Assembly (NCBI RefSeq): GCF_003201475.1
Contig: NZ_QJJK01000009.1
Span: 1 to 64,000 of the forward strand
Direction: 5' to 3'
Length of the DNA: 64,000 bases
Origin: Chelatococcus asaccharovorans
GTDB taxonomy: Bacteria; Pseudomonadota; Alphaproteobacteria; Rhizobiales; Beijerinckiaceae
Positions 8,131 to 17,170 of the stretch are shown one piece after another; position 1 is the first letter of the stretch; the number at the start of each line of letters is the position of its first letter. Both the position numbers and the translations under genes were made by a program. The notes beneath the pieces were generated by a model. It searched no databases, had not been told where the DNA came from, and saw only the letters and a list, made by a program, of their open reading frames with translations.

Positions 8131-9264
8131 ATGCACCAGAGCCAACTCCGACATAACCAAGTCCAACATAACCATGGCCAACAGCATCAAGGCCAACAGG
8201 GCCAGTCCCTCGCGATGACAACGGAAACGGATCCGCGCTGGCAGGCTGTCATCACGCGCGACGCCGCCGCTGACGGCGGCTTCGTCTATGCGGTGAAGAC
8301 GACCGGCGTTTATTGCCGCCCGTCCTGCCCGGCCCGCACCGCGAAGCCCGCCAATGTCACGTTCTTTGCCACAGGCGGCGAGGCGGCTGCGGCAGGCTAT
8401 CGCCCCTGCCTGCGCTGCCGGCCGGATGAGGCCCCGCGCGCCGAGCGGGATGCCGCTATCATCGCGCGGGCCTGCCGGCTGATCGAGACGGCCGAGACCT
8501 TGCCGACCCTCGAGACGCTTGCGACGGCGCTCGGCCTCAGCCCCTTCCATCTTCACCGCCAGTTCAAGGCTGTCACCGGCGTGACGCCCAAGGCCTATGG
8601 CATGGCGGCGCGCATGCGCCGGATGCGCGAAGAGCTCGCGGCGAAAGAAACCTCGATCACCGCCGCGATCTATGAGGCCGGCTTTGCGTCCAACAGTCGC
8701 TTCTACGAGACGTCGAACGAAGCGCTGGGCATGACGCCGACCCGCTACCGCAAGGGGGGCGAGGGCACCGCCATCCGCTTTGCGGTCGGTGAATGCTCCC
8801 TCGGCTCGATCCTCGTGGCGGCCAGCAGCAAGGGGGTTTGCGCCATCACGCTGGGAGACGACCCCGACGCGCTGACCCGCGACCTGCAGGACCGTTTCCC
8901 CAAGGCCGATATCATCGGCGGTGACGCGGATTTCGAGGCCATGGTCGCCAAGGTGGTGGGCTTCGTCGAGGCACCGGCGCTGGGGCTCGACCTGCCGCTC
9001 GATGTGCGTGGTACCGCGTTCCAGCAGCGCGTCTGGGATGCCTTGCGCACCATCCCGGCCGGGCAGACCGTGAGCTATGCCGCGATCGCGGAGCGGATCG
9101 GCGCGCCGAAGGCCGTGCGGGCCGTCGCGCAGGCCTGTGGCGCCAATGCGATCGCCGTCGCCATTCCCTGCCACCGCGTCGTGCGCCATGACGGTGCGCT
9201 CTCCGGCTATCGCTGGGGCGTCGCGCGCAAGCGCGCGCTCCTTGCCAAGGAGGGCGTGCGATGA
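8131..9264 (+). CDS. ada: Ada: bifunctional methylated-DNA repair protein and transcriptional activator
   Basis: Ada removes methyl groups from phosphotriesters and O6-methylguanine and, once methylated, activates the adaptive response. Counting from the internal ATG at 8215, the zinc and methyl-acceptor cysteines are C34, C38, C65 and C68 (GVYCRPSC, RPCLRC). An AraC-type helix-turn-helix follows (TLETLATALGLSPFHLHRQF) and then the O6-MGMT domain with the PCHRV active site. A TAAGG site favours the ATG at 8131, which adds a His/Gln-rich 28-residue leader; the conserved domain starts only at 8215. It overlaps the next gene by 4 bp. Confidence 0.92.
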   Translation: MHQSQLRHNQVQHNHGQQHQGQQGQSLAMTTETDPRWQAVITRDAAADGGFVYAVKTTGVYCRPSCPARTAKPANVTFFATGGEAAAAGYRPCLRCRPDEAPRAERDAAIIARACRLIETAETLPTLETLATALGLSPFHLHRQFKAVTGVTPKAYGMAARMRRMREELAAKETSITAAIYEAGFASNSRFYETSNEALGMTPTRYRKGGEGTAIRFAVGECSLGSILVAASSKGVCAITLGDDPDALTRDLQDRFPKADIIGGDADFEAMVAKVVGFVEAPALGLDLPLDVRGTAFQQRVWDALRTIPAGQTVSYAAIAERIGAPKAVRAVAQACGANAIAVAIPCHRVVRHDGALSGYRWGVARKRALLAKEGVR

Positions 9265-10010
9265 CCGCGCCCGCCACCGTCCTCAAGCGACCCCGGAGCG
9301 GCGTGGATGCCGGCCCCGACGTCGCGCGCTTCGACTGGGGTGCGATCGCGGCGTCGCTGGATAGCTGGGGCTGCGCCACCCTCGAGGGGCTTCTGCCGGC
9401 TAAGACATGTCGTGATATCGCGGCCCTCTATCCGGAAGAGATGCATTTCCGCAGCCATATCCACATGGCCCGCCATGGTTTTGGCAAAGGCGAATATCGC
9501 TACTTCAAATATCCGCTGCCTGGATTACTGGCTGATTTGCGCCAAGACCTTTATCCCTATCTGGCGAGCGTCGCCAATCTGTGGAACGAGAAGATGGGGG
9601 TTGCCCAGCGCTATCCGCTGGAACACCGGGATTTCCTGCAACAATGCCATGCGGCCGGGCAGACGCGGCCGACGCCGCTGCTGCTGCAATACGGGCCGGG
9701 TGATTTCAATTGCCTGCATCAGGATCTCTACGGCGATCTCGCTTTCCCGCTGCAGGTGGCGATCCTCCTTTCGGAGCCGGGGCGCGATTTCACGGGCGGT
9801 GAATTCGTCCTGACGGAGCAGCGCCCGCGCATGCAGAGCCGGGCGGAGGTCGTGCCCTTGCGCCAGGGCGATGCGGTGATCTTCGCCGTGAACGACCGGC
9901 CTGTCGCGGGCACCCGTGGCACCTATCGCGTCAAGATGCGCCACGGCGTCAGCCGTATCCGCTCCGGCCAGCGGCACACCGTCGGCGTCATCTTCCATGA
10001 CGCGCGCTAG
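9261..10010 (+). CDS. 2OG-Fe(II) oxygenase of the alkylation-repair operon
   Basis: This 249-residue protein has a double-stranded beta-helix dioxygenase signature: H153 and D155 (CLHQDLYG), distal H228 (KMRHGVS) and R238 for 2-oxoglutarate (GQRHTVGVIF). The ATG overlaps the ada stop and is preceded by AAGGAGG, and its end overlaps ogt by 14 bp, so the three genes are tightly coupled. It is not the classical AlkB sequence; it resembles an uncharacterised oxygenase family often found beside ada. A role in oxidative dealkylation is inferred from context. Confidence 0.82.
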   Translation: MTAPATVLKRPRSGVDAGPDVARFDWGAIAASLDSWGCATLEGLLPAKTCRDIAALYPEEMHFRSHIHMARHGFGKGEYRYFKYPLPGLLADLRQDLYPYLASVANLWNEKMGVAQRYPLEHRDFLQQCHAAGQTRPTPLLLQYGPGDFNCLHQDLYGDLAFPLQVAILLSEPGRDFTGGEFVLTEQRPRMQSRAEVVPLRQGDAVIFAVNDRPVAGTRGTYRVKMRHGVSRIRSGQRHTVGVIFHDAR

Positions 10011-10539
10011 CGCCGCTTTCACCCCCTTGATCCTGGACACCATCGACACGCCGCTCGGTGGTTTTCTGGTGTTGAGCGACGGCGACGGGGTGGTTCATGC
10101 TGCCGATTTCGCCGATTGCGAGGCCCGGCTCTGGGCATTGCTTTCCCGGAATCGAGGCGCCGCATCGCTGGATATCGAGCGCGGCGCTGTGCCGCCGGGC
10201 TTGAAAGGCAAGGTCGCAGCCTATTTCGCCGGCGATGTCCGGGCGCTCGACAGCATTGTGCTTGCACCGCGCGGCACGGACTTCCAGTCGAGCCTTTGGG
10301 CTGGACTGCGGACCGTTCCGCCCGGGTCGACGCTGAGTTATGCCGGGATGGCCGCGACGATCGGGCGTCCCACGGCGGTGCGGGCGGTGGGCCATGCCAA
10401 TGGCGCCAATCCCTTCTGCATCATCGTTCCCTGTCATCGTCTCACAGGCGCGGATGGCGGTCTTGTGGGTTACAGCGGCGGGCTTGAGCGCAAGCGATGG
10501 CTGCTGGATCATGAGCGCCGCCATGCGCCTCCGGTCTGA
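9997..10539 (+). CDS. ogt: Methylated-DNA-protein-cysteine S-methyltransferase
   Basis: The 180-residue stand-alone O6-alkylguanine methyltransferase has the winged-helix DNA-binding segment (GTDFQSSLWAGLRTVPPG) and the acceptor site IIVPCHRL. The ATG at 9997 lies inside the end of the oxygenase gene. Together with Ada it gives the operon two suicide methyltransferases. Confidence 0.9.
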   Translation: MTRASAAFTPLILDTIDTPLGGFLVLSDGDGVVHAADFADCEARLWALLSRNRGAASLDIERGAVPPGLKGKVAAYFAGDVRALDSIVLAPRGTDFQSSLWAGLRTVPPGSTLSYAGMAATIGRPTAVRAVGHANGANPFCIIVPCHRLTGADGGLVGYSGGLERKRWLLDHERRHAPPV

Positions 10540-10559
10540 CGGCCGGCCGGTGCATAAGT

Positions 10560-11825
10560 TCAGGCGCGGGTCTTGCGCTCCTTGACGTCCTTTTCCCAGC
10601 CGAAGACGCTGCGTCCACCGAAGAGCGGCGCATCCTCGAACTCCCGGCTGACGATCGTCCCGAAATCGGGGCCTTTCGCATAGCGCTCCACCTGGCGGGC
10701 CTGGTCGTCGAGGCGCTTCAGGGCCGCCAATTCCTCGTCGCGGCCGAGGCGCCCCTTCTCAACGGCGGATTTCATGAGCCTGATGGTTTCATCATAGACC
10801 TTCAGCGGCACGGGAAAGGGATGCCTGTCCTTGCCGCCATGGGCAAAGGAAAAGCGCGCGGGGTCCGAAAAGCGGCAGGGCGCGCCATGCACGACCTCGG
10901 CGACCATGGCGAGCGCTTTCACCGTGCGCTGGCCCACGCCCGGCACGAGCAGGAGTTCACTGAAGTCTTTCGGGCCGCGATCGGCTGCGGCTGCCAGGGT
11001 GCCGTGCAGGCGCCGCATGACGACATCGTCCGGCCTGACATCATGGTGGGCCGGCATGTCGAGGTGGGGCAGGAGAGGCTGCAAAGTCTGGGGGCGACGC
11101 GACTTCGGGGATGGCGCATCGCTGAGGCGGGCGAGTTCGCGCAGGATCGCGTCGGGGCCGGTCTCGCTCAGCAGGGTGAGTTGGTCGCGTCGTGACGGCG
11201 CGGCGCGCCTGTCGGCGAGATTGACGATCTCGCCTTGCTCGCGGCCTTCGATGGCGGCGTGCGGGGAATCGAGGAAGCTCTCGAGCCCCTCGGATTTCCA
11301 GTGGTAGCGGCGGGCCAGGCGGCGATCGCCGTTCATCCCCTGCTGGACGACGACCCAGGACCCGTCGTCGGTCACGATGAACCCGTGCAGATAGAGGTCG
11401 AACCCATCCTGCACCGCTGCGCTGTCGACCTTGGCGACGAGCCGGCTCGTCTGGGCGAGGGCTCCGCCATCGAAGCCGGTGCGCTCGCCGATCGCGATCA
11501 GCTCATCGGGCGTCTTGCGGGAATGGGCGCCGCGCCCGCCGCAGACATGGATGCCGAGTTCCCCGGCCAAGGGCGTGAGGCCGCGCTTCAATGCGCCGAT
11601 GACACTCGTGGTGATGCCGGACGAATGCCAGTCCATGCCCATGACGGCGCCGAAGGACTGGAACCAGAAGGGATGCGCCAGCCGTCGCAGCAGCTCGTCG
11701 CGCCCATAATGCTGGACGATCGCCTCGGAGATCAGCGCCCCCAGCCTGGTCATGCGCTGGCCGAGCCATGGCGGCACACGGCCGCCGTGGAGCGGAAGAT
11801 TGGCGCTGCCGGCTCTCTGGGCCAT
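10560..11825 (-). CDS. DUF763 domain-containing protein
   Basis: The 421-residue protein matches DUF763: an N-terminal GSANLPLHGGRVPPWLGQRM, then WFQSFGAVMGMDWHSSGITT and CGGRGAHSRKTP, and a helix-hairpin-helix-like LLLVPGVGQRTVKALAMVAE near the C-terminus. The function of the family is unknown; the HhH segment suggests nucleic-acid contact. It is convergent with ogt, 20 bp away, so a link to DNA repair is possible but unproven. Confidence 0.85.
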   Translation of the reverse strand: MAQRAGSANLPLHGGRVPPWLGQRMTRLGALISEAIVQHYGRDELLRRLAHPFWFQSFGAVMGMDWHSSGITTSVIGALKRGLTPLAGELGIHVCGGRGAHSRKTPDELIAIGERTGFDGGALAQTSRLVAKVDSAAVQDGFDLYLHGFIVTDDGSWVVVQQGMNGDRRLARRYHWKSEGLESFLDSPHAAIEGREQGEIVNLADRRAAPSRRDQLTLLSETGPDAILRELARLSDAPSPKSRRPQTLQPLLPHLDMPAHHDVRPDDVVMRRLHGTLAAAADRGPKDFSELLLVPGVGQRTVKALAMVAEVVHGAPCRFSDPARFSFAHGGKDRHPFPVPLKVYDETIRLMKSAVEKGRLGRDEELAALKRLDDQARQVERYAKGPDFGTIVSREFEDAPLFGGRSVFGWEKDVKERKTRA

Positions 11826-11920
11826 GGCGGGCTGGGTCCTTTCTTTTCGTGCCGGAACGGAGCGCTGGAATCAGCCGATTGTCAGTGTATCACGGCGCGA
11901 TTGGGCTCCGGCCCCCCGCT

Positions 11921-11960
11921 GTCATCCCGGAAACGCGCAAGCTGGTGCCCCGGATCCCGA
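11921..11960. repeat. Partial GTCAT-type intergenic repeat, copy D
   Basis: The segment starts GTCATCCCGG and continues to CCCCGGATCC, matching one half of the element seen complete at 51360-51477. It lies in the 206-bp gap between the divergent-looking DUF763 start and the end of the ScfR-type gene. Confidence 0.55.
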
Positions 11961-12031
11961 AACGGAGCGCATCAGGTCGAGGACAGGCGCTCTGCACGCA
12001 GGCTCACGGTGACCCGGATAACCCGAAGCGT

Positions 12032-13459
12032 CTATTCAACCTGATAGGGGATGATGTTGCGGCGGCTCGCATCCATGGTGATGCGCCGATCGATCGGCGG
12101 CATGGCGCGCTGGTAGCAATCGGTGCGCTCGCAGAGCCGGCAGCTCACGCCGATCCTGACGAGCGGTGACGGATTGCGCAAATCGACCGCGTCGGAATAG
12201 ACGAACTCGCTGGCATAGGCGAGTTCGCAGCCGAAACCGATGGAATAACGCAGGCGCAGCGCATCGAAGCGCGCCTCGCCCTTGGTGATGGCGCGGGCGA
12301 TGGAGAGATAGCGCGACCCGTCCGGCATCTCGGCCGCCTGCACGAGGAAGCGGTCCGGGGTCTCGAAGGCCTCGTGGATGTTCCAGATCGGGCAGGCGCC
12401 GCCATAGCGCGCGAACTGGAAGCGCGTGGCGCTGTGGCGCTTGGTGATGTTGCCGGCGCGGTCGACGCGCAGGAAATAGGTCGGGATGCCCTCGAGCCCA
12501 GGGCGCTGCAGGGTCGAGAGGCGGTGGCAGACCTGCTCCATGCTGACGCTGAAGGTCGTCGCCAGGCGCTCGATATCGTGGCGCATGCGGCGGGCCTCTT
12601 CCAGGATATGCCCGTAGGGCATGACGAGGGCGCCGGCGAAATAATTGGCGAGTGCGGCCGCGCAGACCTTGCCGGCGTCCGGGCTGTGAAAGGCCGCAGA
12701 CGCGACAAGTCCGTCGATCGCCTCGCCATAGGCCAGGAACGCGAGATGCCGGGCCAGCGCGAAGGATTGCGTCGCGCGCGGCAGCGTATCGTTGAGGATG
12801 ATGCGTCCGCGGTCCCTGTCGAGCCGGCTCACGAAATGCGAGCCGTCGACCGGTGTCTGGCGCTCGATCGTGAGATTGAACGCCGCCTCCAGATGCTGCG
12901 CCAGCGCATTGGCCGTGCCGCCGGGCGCGCCGCCCCAGCGCCGGGCCAGTTCCTCGGCGGCATGGTCGAGGCTGTCGACGTAATTGCCGATGAAGTGGAA
13001 GTAGTCGCGCACTTCGTCGAAAGCCGATTGCTGCACGGATGCGCCGCTCGACCCGCCCGATGTCGTGAGGGCCTCGTCCAGCGCCCGGTGCCGTTCCTCC
13101 AGGCGCCGATAGAGGGCATGGAGGTCGACCAGCGCGCGCCCCACCCGTGGGGCATGCAGCGAGAGTGCCTTCAACTCGCGCAGCGTGATGTCCGGCGGGC
13201 CGAAGGCGGGATCACTCAGGAGTTCGCGGAGCGTGCCGACGAGCCGGTCGCTGTCGTTGTCGGAAAAGACCGACACATTGACGCGCAGCACGCGCGCCAG
13301 TTCGACCACCACCGTGCCCGACAGGCTGCGCTGGTTGGCCTCGATCTGGCTCATATAGCTCGGTGAGACGCCGATGCGCTTGGCAAGCTCGATCTGTGTC
13401 CAGCCCCGTGCCTCGCGCAGGCTGCGCACGGCATCGCCGGCAAACAATTTTCGGGCCAT
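12032..13459 (-). CDS. Short-chain fatty acyl-CoA regulator (ScfR/PccR family)
   Basis: The 475-residue protein starts with an XRE helix-turn-helix (RGWTQIELAKRIGVSPSYMS). A long ligand-binding region with an IrrE-like middle section follows, and it ends with a Cys-rich segment (CRLCERTDCYQRAMPP). This is the layout of ScfR proteins, whose studied member PccR of Rhodobacter sphaeroides controls propionyl-CoA carboxylase. It is divergent from pccB across a 142-bp AT-rich promoter region, so control of the pcc-mut operon in response to an acyl-CoA is very likely. Confidence 0.9.
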   Translation of the reverse strand: MARKLFAGDAVRSLREARGWTQIELAKRIGVSPSYMSQIEANQRSLSGTVVVELARVLRVNVSVFSDNDSDRLVGTLRELLSDPAFGPPDITLRELKALSLHAPRVGRALVDLHALYRRLEERHRALDEALTTSGGSSGASVQQSAFDEVRDYFHFIGNYVDSLDHAAEELARRWGGAPGGTANALAQHLEAAFNLTIERQTPVDGSHFVSRLDRDRGRIILNDTLPRATQSFALARHLAFLAYGEAIDGLVASAAFHSPDAGKVCAAALANYFAGALVMPYGHILEEARRMRHDIERLATTFSVSMEQVCHRLSTLQRPGLEGIPTYFLRVDRAGNITKRHSATRFQFARYGGACPIWNIHEAFETPDRFLVQAAEMPDGSRYLSIARAITKGEARFDALRLRYSIGFGCELAYASEFVYSDAVDLRNPSPLVRIGVSCRLCERTDCYQRAMPPIDRRITMDASRRNIIPYQVE

Positions 13460-13504
13460 CGGAAATTCGCAATAAGTTGAAATGCCAAATTCACATTTTT
13501 ACAA

Positions 13505-13526
13505 TTTTGCACGAAAAGCCTTTGCG
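13505..13526 (+). promoter_or_regulatory. Candidate ScfR/PccR binding site in the pccB promoter region
   Basis: Within the AT-rich 13460-13601 region, TTTTGCA (13505-13511) and TTTGCG (13521-13526) form an imperfect direct repeat resembling the TTTGCAAA half-sites reported for PccR. The spacing differs from what I recall for the known site, so this is tentative. Confidence 0.35.
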
Positions 13527-13601
13527 AGACAATATCCCTTCTGGATTATCGGCGCTTGTGTTCTAATTTGCCGCATCCCAATTCGCGGCGATGGGCGGAC
13601 A

Positions 13602-15134
13602 ATGCGCGATATTCTCGAACGGCTGGAAGAACGGCGCGAGCAAGCGCGGCAGGGGGGAGGCGAGCGTCGGGTGAAGGCCCAGCACGCCCGGGGCAAGCTG
13701 ACGGCGCGCGAACGCATCGATCTCCTGCTTGATGAGGGATCCTTCGAGGAGTTCGACATGTTCGTCGAACACCGCTCGACGGATTTCGGCATGGAGAAGC
13801 AGAAGATCCCCGGCGATGGCGTCGTCACCGGCTGGGGCACCATCAACGGCCGCAAGGTCTTCCTGTTTTCCAAGGACTTCACGGTCTTCGGCGGTTCCCT
13901 GTCCGAGACCCATGCCGCCAAGATCGTCAAGATCCAGGACATGGCCGTGAAGATGCGCTGCCCGATCATCGGCCTGTTCGATGCCGGCGGCGCCCGCATC
14001 CAGGAGGGCGTCGCTGCGCTCGGCGGCTATGGCGAGGTCTTCAAGCGCAATGTGGTCGCCTCCGGCGTCATCCCGCAGATCTCGGTGATCATGGGACCCT
14101 GCGCGGGCGGCGATGTCTATTCGCCGGCCATGACCGATTTCATCTTCATGGTGCGCGACACCTCCTACATGTTCGTCACCGGTCCCGAGGTCGTGAAGAC
14201 GGTCACCAACGAGACGGTGACGTCGGAAGAGCTCGGCGGTGCGAAGGTTCACACATCGCGTTCGTCGGTCGCCGACGGGGCCTTCGACAATGACGTCGAG
14301 GCGCTCCTGCAGATCCGCCGGCTGATGGATTTCCTGCCGGCCAACAACACCGAGGGGGCGCCGCACTGGCCGAGCCTCGACGAGCCGGACCGCGTGGAGA
14401 CCTCGCTCGATACGCTCGTGCCCGACAATCCGAACGTGCCTTACGACATCAAGGAATTGATCCTCAAGGTCGTGGACGAGCGGGATTTCTTCGAGGTGCA
14501 GCAGGCCTTCGCCGGCAATATCGTCGTCGGCTTCGGGCGGATCGAGGGGCGCACGGTCGGCATCGTCGCCAACCAGCCGATGGTGCTGGCCGGCGTGCTC
14601 GATTCCGACGCCTCCCGCAAGGCCGCGCGCTTCGTGCGCTTCTGCGACGCCTTCGAGATCCCGATCGTCACCTTCGTCGATGTGCCCGGCTTCCTGCCCG
14701 GCACGGCGCAGGAATATGGCGGGCTCATCAAGCACGGCGCCAAGCTTCTCTATGCCTATTCGGAAGCCACCGTGCCGCTCGTCACGGTGATCACCCGCAA
14801 GGCCTTCGGCGGCGCCTATGACGTCATGGCCTCCAAACATGTCGGCGGCGACGTCAACTATGCCTGGCCGACGGCGCAGATCGCGGTGATGGGCGCCAAG
14901 GGCGCGGTGGAGATCATCTTCCGGCAGGACGCCGGCGACGCGGATGCCATCGCCGTCCACACAAAAGGCTACGAGGAGCGCTTCATGTCGCCCTTCGTGG
15001 CGGCCGAGCGCGGCTATATCGACGAGGTGATCAAGCCGCATTCCACCCGCCGACGCGTCGGCCGGGCGCTCGCCATGCTCGCCTCCAAGCGCGCGGAGAC
15101 GCCGTGGCGGAAGCACGATAATATCCCCTTGTGA
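13602..15134 (+). CDS. pccB: Propionyl-CoA carboxylase beta chain (carboxyltransferase)
   Basis: This subunit transfers the carboxyl group from biotin to propionyl-CoA, giving (S)-methylmalonyl-CoA. The 510-residue length is normal for the family. Characteristic segments are [19 protein letters not shown], the acyl-CoA carboxylase N-domain [20 protein letters not shown], and the C-domain [16 protein letters not shown] and [12 protein letters not shown]. The frame is open upstream to 13482, but similarity begins at the ATG at 13602. It is the first gene of the operon and overlaps or abuts pccA. Confidence 0.96.
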   Translation: MRDILERLEERREQARQGGGERRVKAQHARGKLTARERIDLLLDEGSFEEFDMFVEHRSTDFGMEKQKIPGDGVVTGWGTINGRKVFLFSKDFTVFGGSLSETHAAKIVKIQDMAVKMRCPIIGLFDAGGARIQEGVAALGGYGEVFKRNVVASGVIPQISVIMGPCAGGDVYSPAMTDFIFMVRDTSYMFVTGPEVVKTVTNETVTSEELGGAKVHTSRSSVADGAFDNDVEALLQIRRLMDFLPANNTEGAPHWPSLDEPDRVETSLDTLVPDNPNVPYDIKELILKVVDERDFFEVQQAFAGNIVVGFGRIEGRTVGIVANQPMVLAGVLDSDASRKAARFVRFCDAFEIPIVTFVDVPGFLPGTAQEYGGLIKHGAKLLYAYSEATVPLVTVITRKAFGGAYDVMASKHVGGDVNYAWPTAQIAVMGAKGAVEIIFRQDAGDADAIAVHTKGYEERFMSPFVAAERGYIDEVIKPHSTRRRVGRALAMLASKRAETPWRKHDNIPL

Positions 15135-15145
15135 GGAAGCGCCCG

Positions 15146-17152
15146 GTGTTCTCGAAAATACTCATCGCCAATCGCGGCGAGATCGCCTGCCGCATCATCA
15201 AGACAGCCCGGCGCATGGGCATCAAGACGGTGGCGGTCTATTCTGACGCCGACCGTGATGCGCTCCATGTGGCGATGGCCGACGAGGCCGTCGCCATCGG
15301 CCCGGCGCCGGCTGCCGAGAGCTATCTCGTCATCGACAAGATCATCGCCGCCTGCAAGGAGACCGGCGCCGAGGCGGTGCATCCGGGCTACGGCTTCCTC
15401 TCCGAGCGCGCGGCCTTTCCCGAGGCGCTGGCGGCGGCCGGGATCGTCTTCATCGGCCCCAATCCGGCGGCGATCGCCGCGATGGGCGACAAGATCGAGT
15501 CGAAGAAGGCGGCGGCCGCTGCGAATGTGTCAACGGTGCCGGGCTATCTCGGCGTCATCGAGAGCCCCGAACATGCGGTGGCGATCGCCGGCGAGATCGG
15601 TTTCCCCGTGATGATCAAGGCCTCGGCCGGCGGTGGCGGCAAGGGCATGCGCATCGCCTATTCCGCCGACGAGGTGGCGGAGGGCTTCGCACGCGCCAAG
15701 TCGGAGGCGGCTTCCTCCTTCGGCGATGACCGCGTCTTCGTGGAGAAGTTCATCACCGATCCGCGCCATGTCGAAATCCAGGTCCTGGGCGACAAGCACG
15801 GCCATGTCATCTATCTCGGCGAGCGTGAATGCTCCATCCAGCGCCGCAACCAGAAGGTGCTGGAGGAGGCGCCGTCGCCACTGCTCGACGAAGAGACGCG
15901 CCGCGCCATGGGCGAGCAGGCCGTCGCGCTGGCAAAGGCGGTCGGCTATGATTCCGCCGGCACGGTGGAATTCGTCGCCGGCCAGGACCGCTCCTTCTAC
16001 TTCCTCGAGATGAACACCCGCCTGCAGGTGGAGCATCCGGTGACGGAGCTCGTCACCGGCGTCGATCTCGTCGAGGAGATGATCCGGGTGGCGGCCGGCG
16101 AGCCGCTGCGGCTGGCGCAGAAGGATGTGAAGCTCGACGGCTGGGCGGTCGAGAGCCGAATCTACGCCGAGGACCCGACGCGCAGCTTCCTCCCCTCGAC
16201 CGGCCGGCTCGTCACCTATCGTCCGCCCGCCGAGGGTGTCAGCGACGGCGTGACCCTGCGCAACGACACCGGCGTCTACGAGGGCGGCGAGATCTCGATC
16301 TACTACGACCCGATGATCGCCAAGCTGGTGACGCATGCGCCGACCCGCGCCGCCGCCATCGAGGCGCAAGCGACGGGTCTCGATGCCTTCGCCATCGAGG
16401 GCATCCGGCACAACATCCCCTTCCTCTCGGCGCTGATGCACCATCCGCGTTGGCGTGAGGGGCAGCTCTCCACGGGCTTCATCGCCGAGGAATTCCCGGA
16501 CGGATTCGCCAATGCGGCGCCGACCGGTGAGACGGCGCTGCGCATCGCGGTGGTGGCCACCGCCATCGACCATCTCCTCAACACGCGCAAGCGCCGGATT
16601 TCCGGGCAGATGCCGACGGCACGGCCGGTCACCTTCTCGCGTCAGCGCATCGCGCGGGTGGGGGAGGAGCGCTTCGTCCTGATGGTGGATGGCGAGGCGG
16701 ACGGCACGCTCGCGCTGGTCGCCGAGGACGGGCGCCGGATCACGGCGGCTTCACGCTGGCGTCCCGGTGAGCCGGTCTGGCATGGTGCCATCGATGGCGT
16801 CTCGGTTGCCATGCAGGTCATCGCCATCGCCAATGGCGTCCGGCTGAGCCATGCCGGCGCCATCGCCGATGTGCGGGTGGAGACCCCGCGCGAGGCCGAA
16901 CTCGCCGCGCTGATGCCGGTGAAGGAACTGGCTGACAGCGGCAAGCAGCTGCTCTGCCCGATGCCGGGGCTCGTCAAGCTCATCGCCGTGACGGCGGGGC
17001 AGGAGGTCAGGGCGGGCGAGACGCTGGCCATCGTCGAGGCGATGAAGATGGAAAACGTGCTGAAGGCCGACAGGGACGGCACCGTTGCGCAGGTGCTCGC
17101 CAAGGAAGGCCAGAGCCTCGCCGTCGATGCCGTCATCCTTGAATTTGCCTGA
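15146..17152 (+). CDS. pccA: Propionyl-CoA carboxylase alpha chain (biotin carboxylase + BCCP)
   Basis: The protein carboxylates biotin at the expense of ATP and bicarbonate. It opens with FSKILIANRGEIACRIIKTA, has the ATP-grasp glycine loop KASAGGGGKGMRIA and ends in a biotinyl domain with EAMKMEN, the biotin lysine being about K634 of 668. GAGGAAG lies 6 bases before the GTG at 15146, so I prefer this start; another in-frame GTG at 15131 would overlap the pccB stop (GTGA) and add five residues. Its product feeds the mutase genes downstream. Confidence 0.95.
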   Translation: MFSKILIANRGEIACRIIKTARRMGIKTVAVYSDADRDALHVAMADEAVAIGPAPAAESYLVIDKIIAACKETGAEAVHPGYGFLSERAAFPEALAAAGIVFIGPNPAAIAAMGDKIESKKAAAAANVSTVPGYLGVIESPEHAVAIAGEIGFPVMIKASAGGGGKGMRIAYSADEVAEGFARAKSEAASSFGDDRVFVEKFITDPRHVEIQVLGDKHGHVIYLGERECSIQRRNQKVLEEAPSPLLDEETRRAMGEQAVALAKAVGYDSAGTVEFVAGQDRSFYFLEMNTRLQVEHPVTELVTGVDLVEEMIRVAAGEPLRLAQKDVKLDGWAVESRIYAEDPTRSFLPSTGRLVTYRPPAEGVSDGVTLRNDTGVYEGGEISIYYDPMIAKLVTHAPTRAAAIEAQATGLDAFAIEGIRHNIPFLSALMHHPRWREGQLSTGFIAEEFPDGFANAAPTGETALRIAVVATAIDHLLNTRKRRISGQMPTARPVTFSRQRIARVGEERFVLMVDGEADGTLALVAEDGRRITAASRWRPGEPVWHGAIDGVSVAMQVIAIANGVRLSHAGAIADVRVETPREAELAALMPVKELADSGKQLLCPMPGLVKLIAVTAGQEVRAGETLAIVEAMKMENVLKADRDGTVAQVLAKEGQSLAVDAVILEFA

Positions 17153-17170
17153 GGCATGCGGAGGAACGTC

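Noticed and set aside
13563-15116. A 517-codon minus-strand frame
   Set aside because: Antisense to pccB; composition typical of a shadow frame and no recognisable domain.
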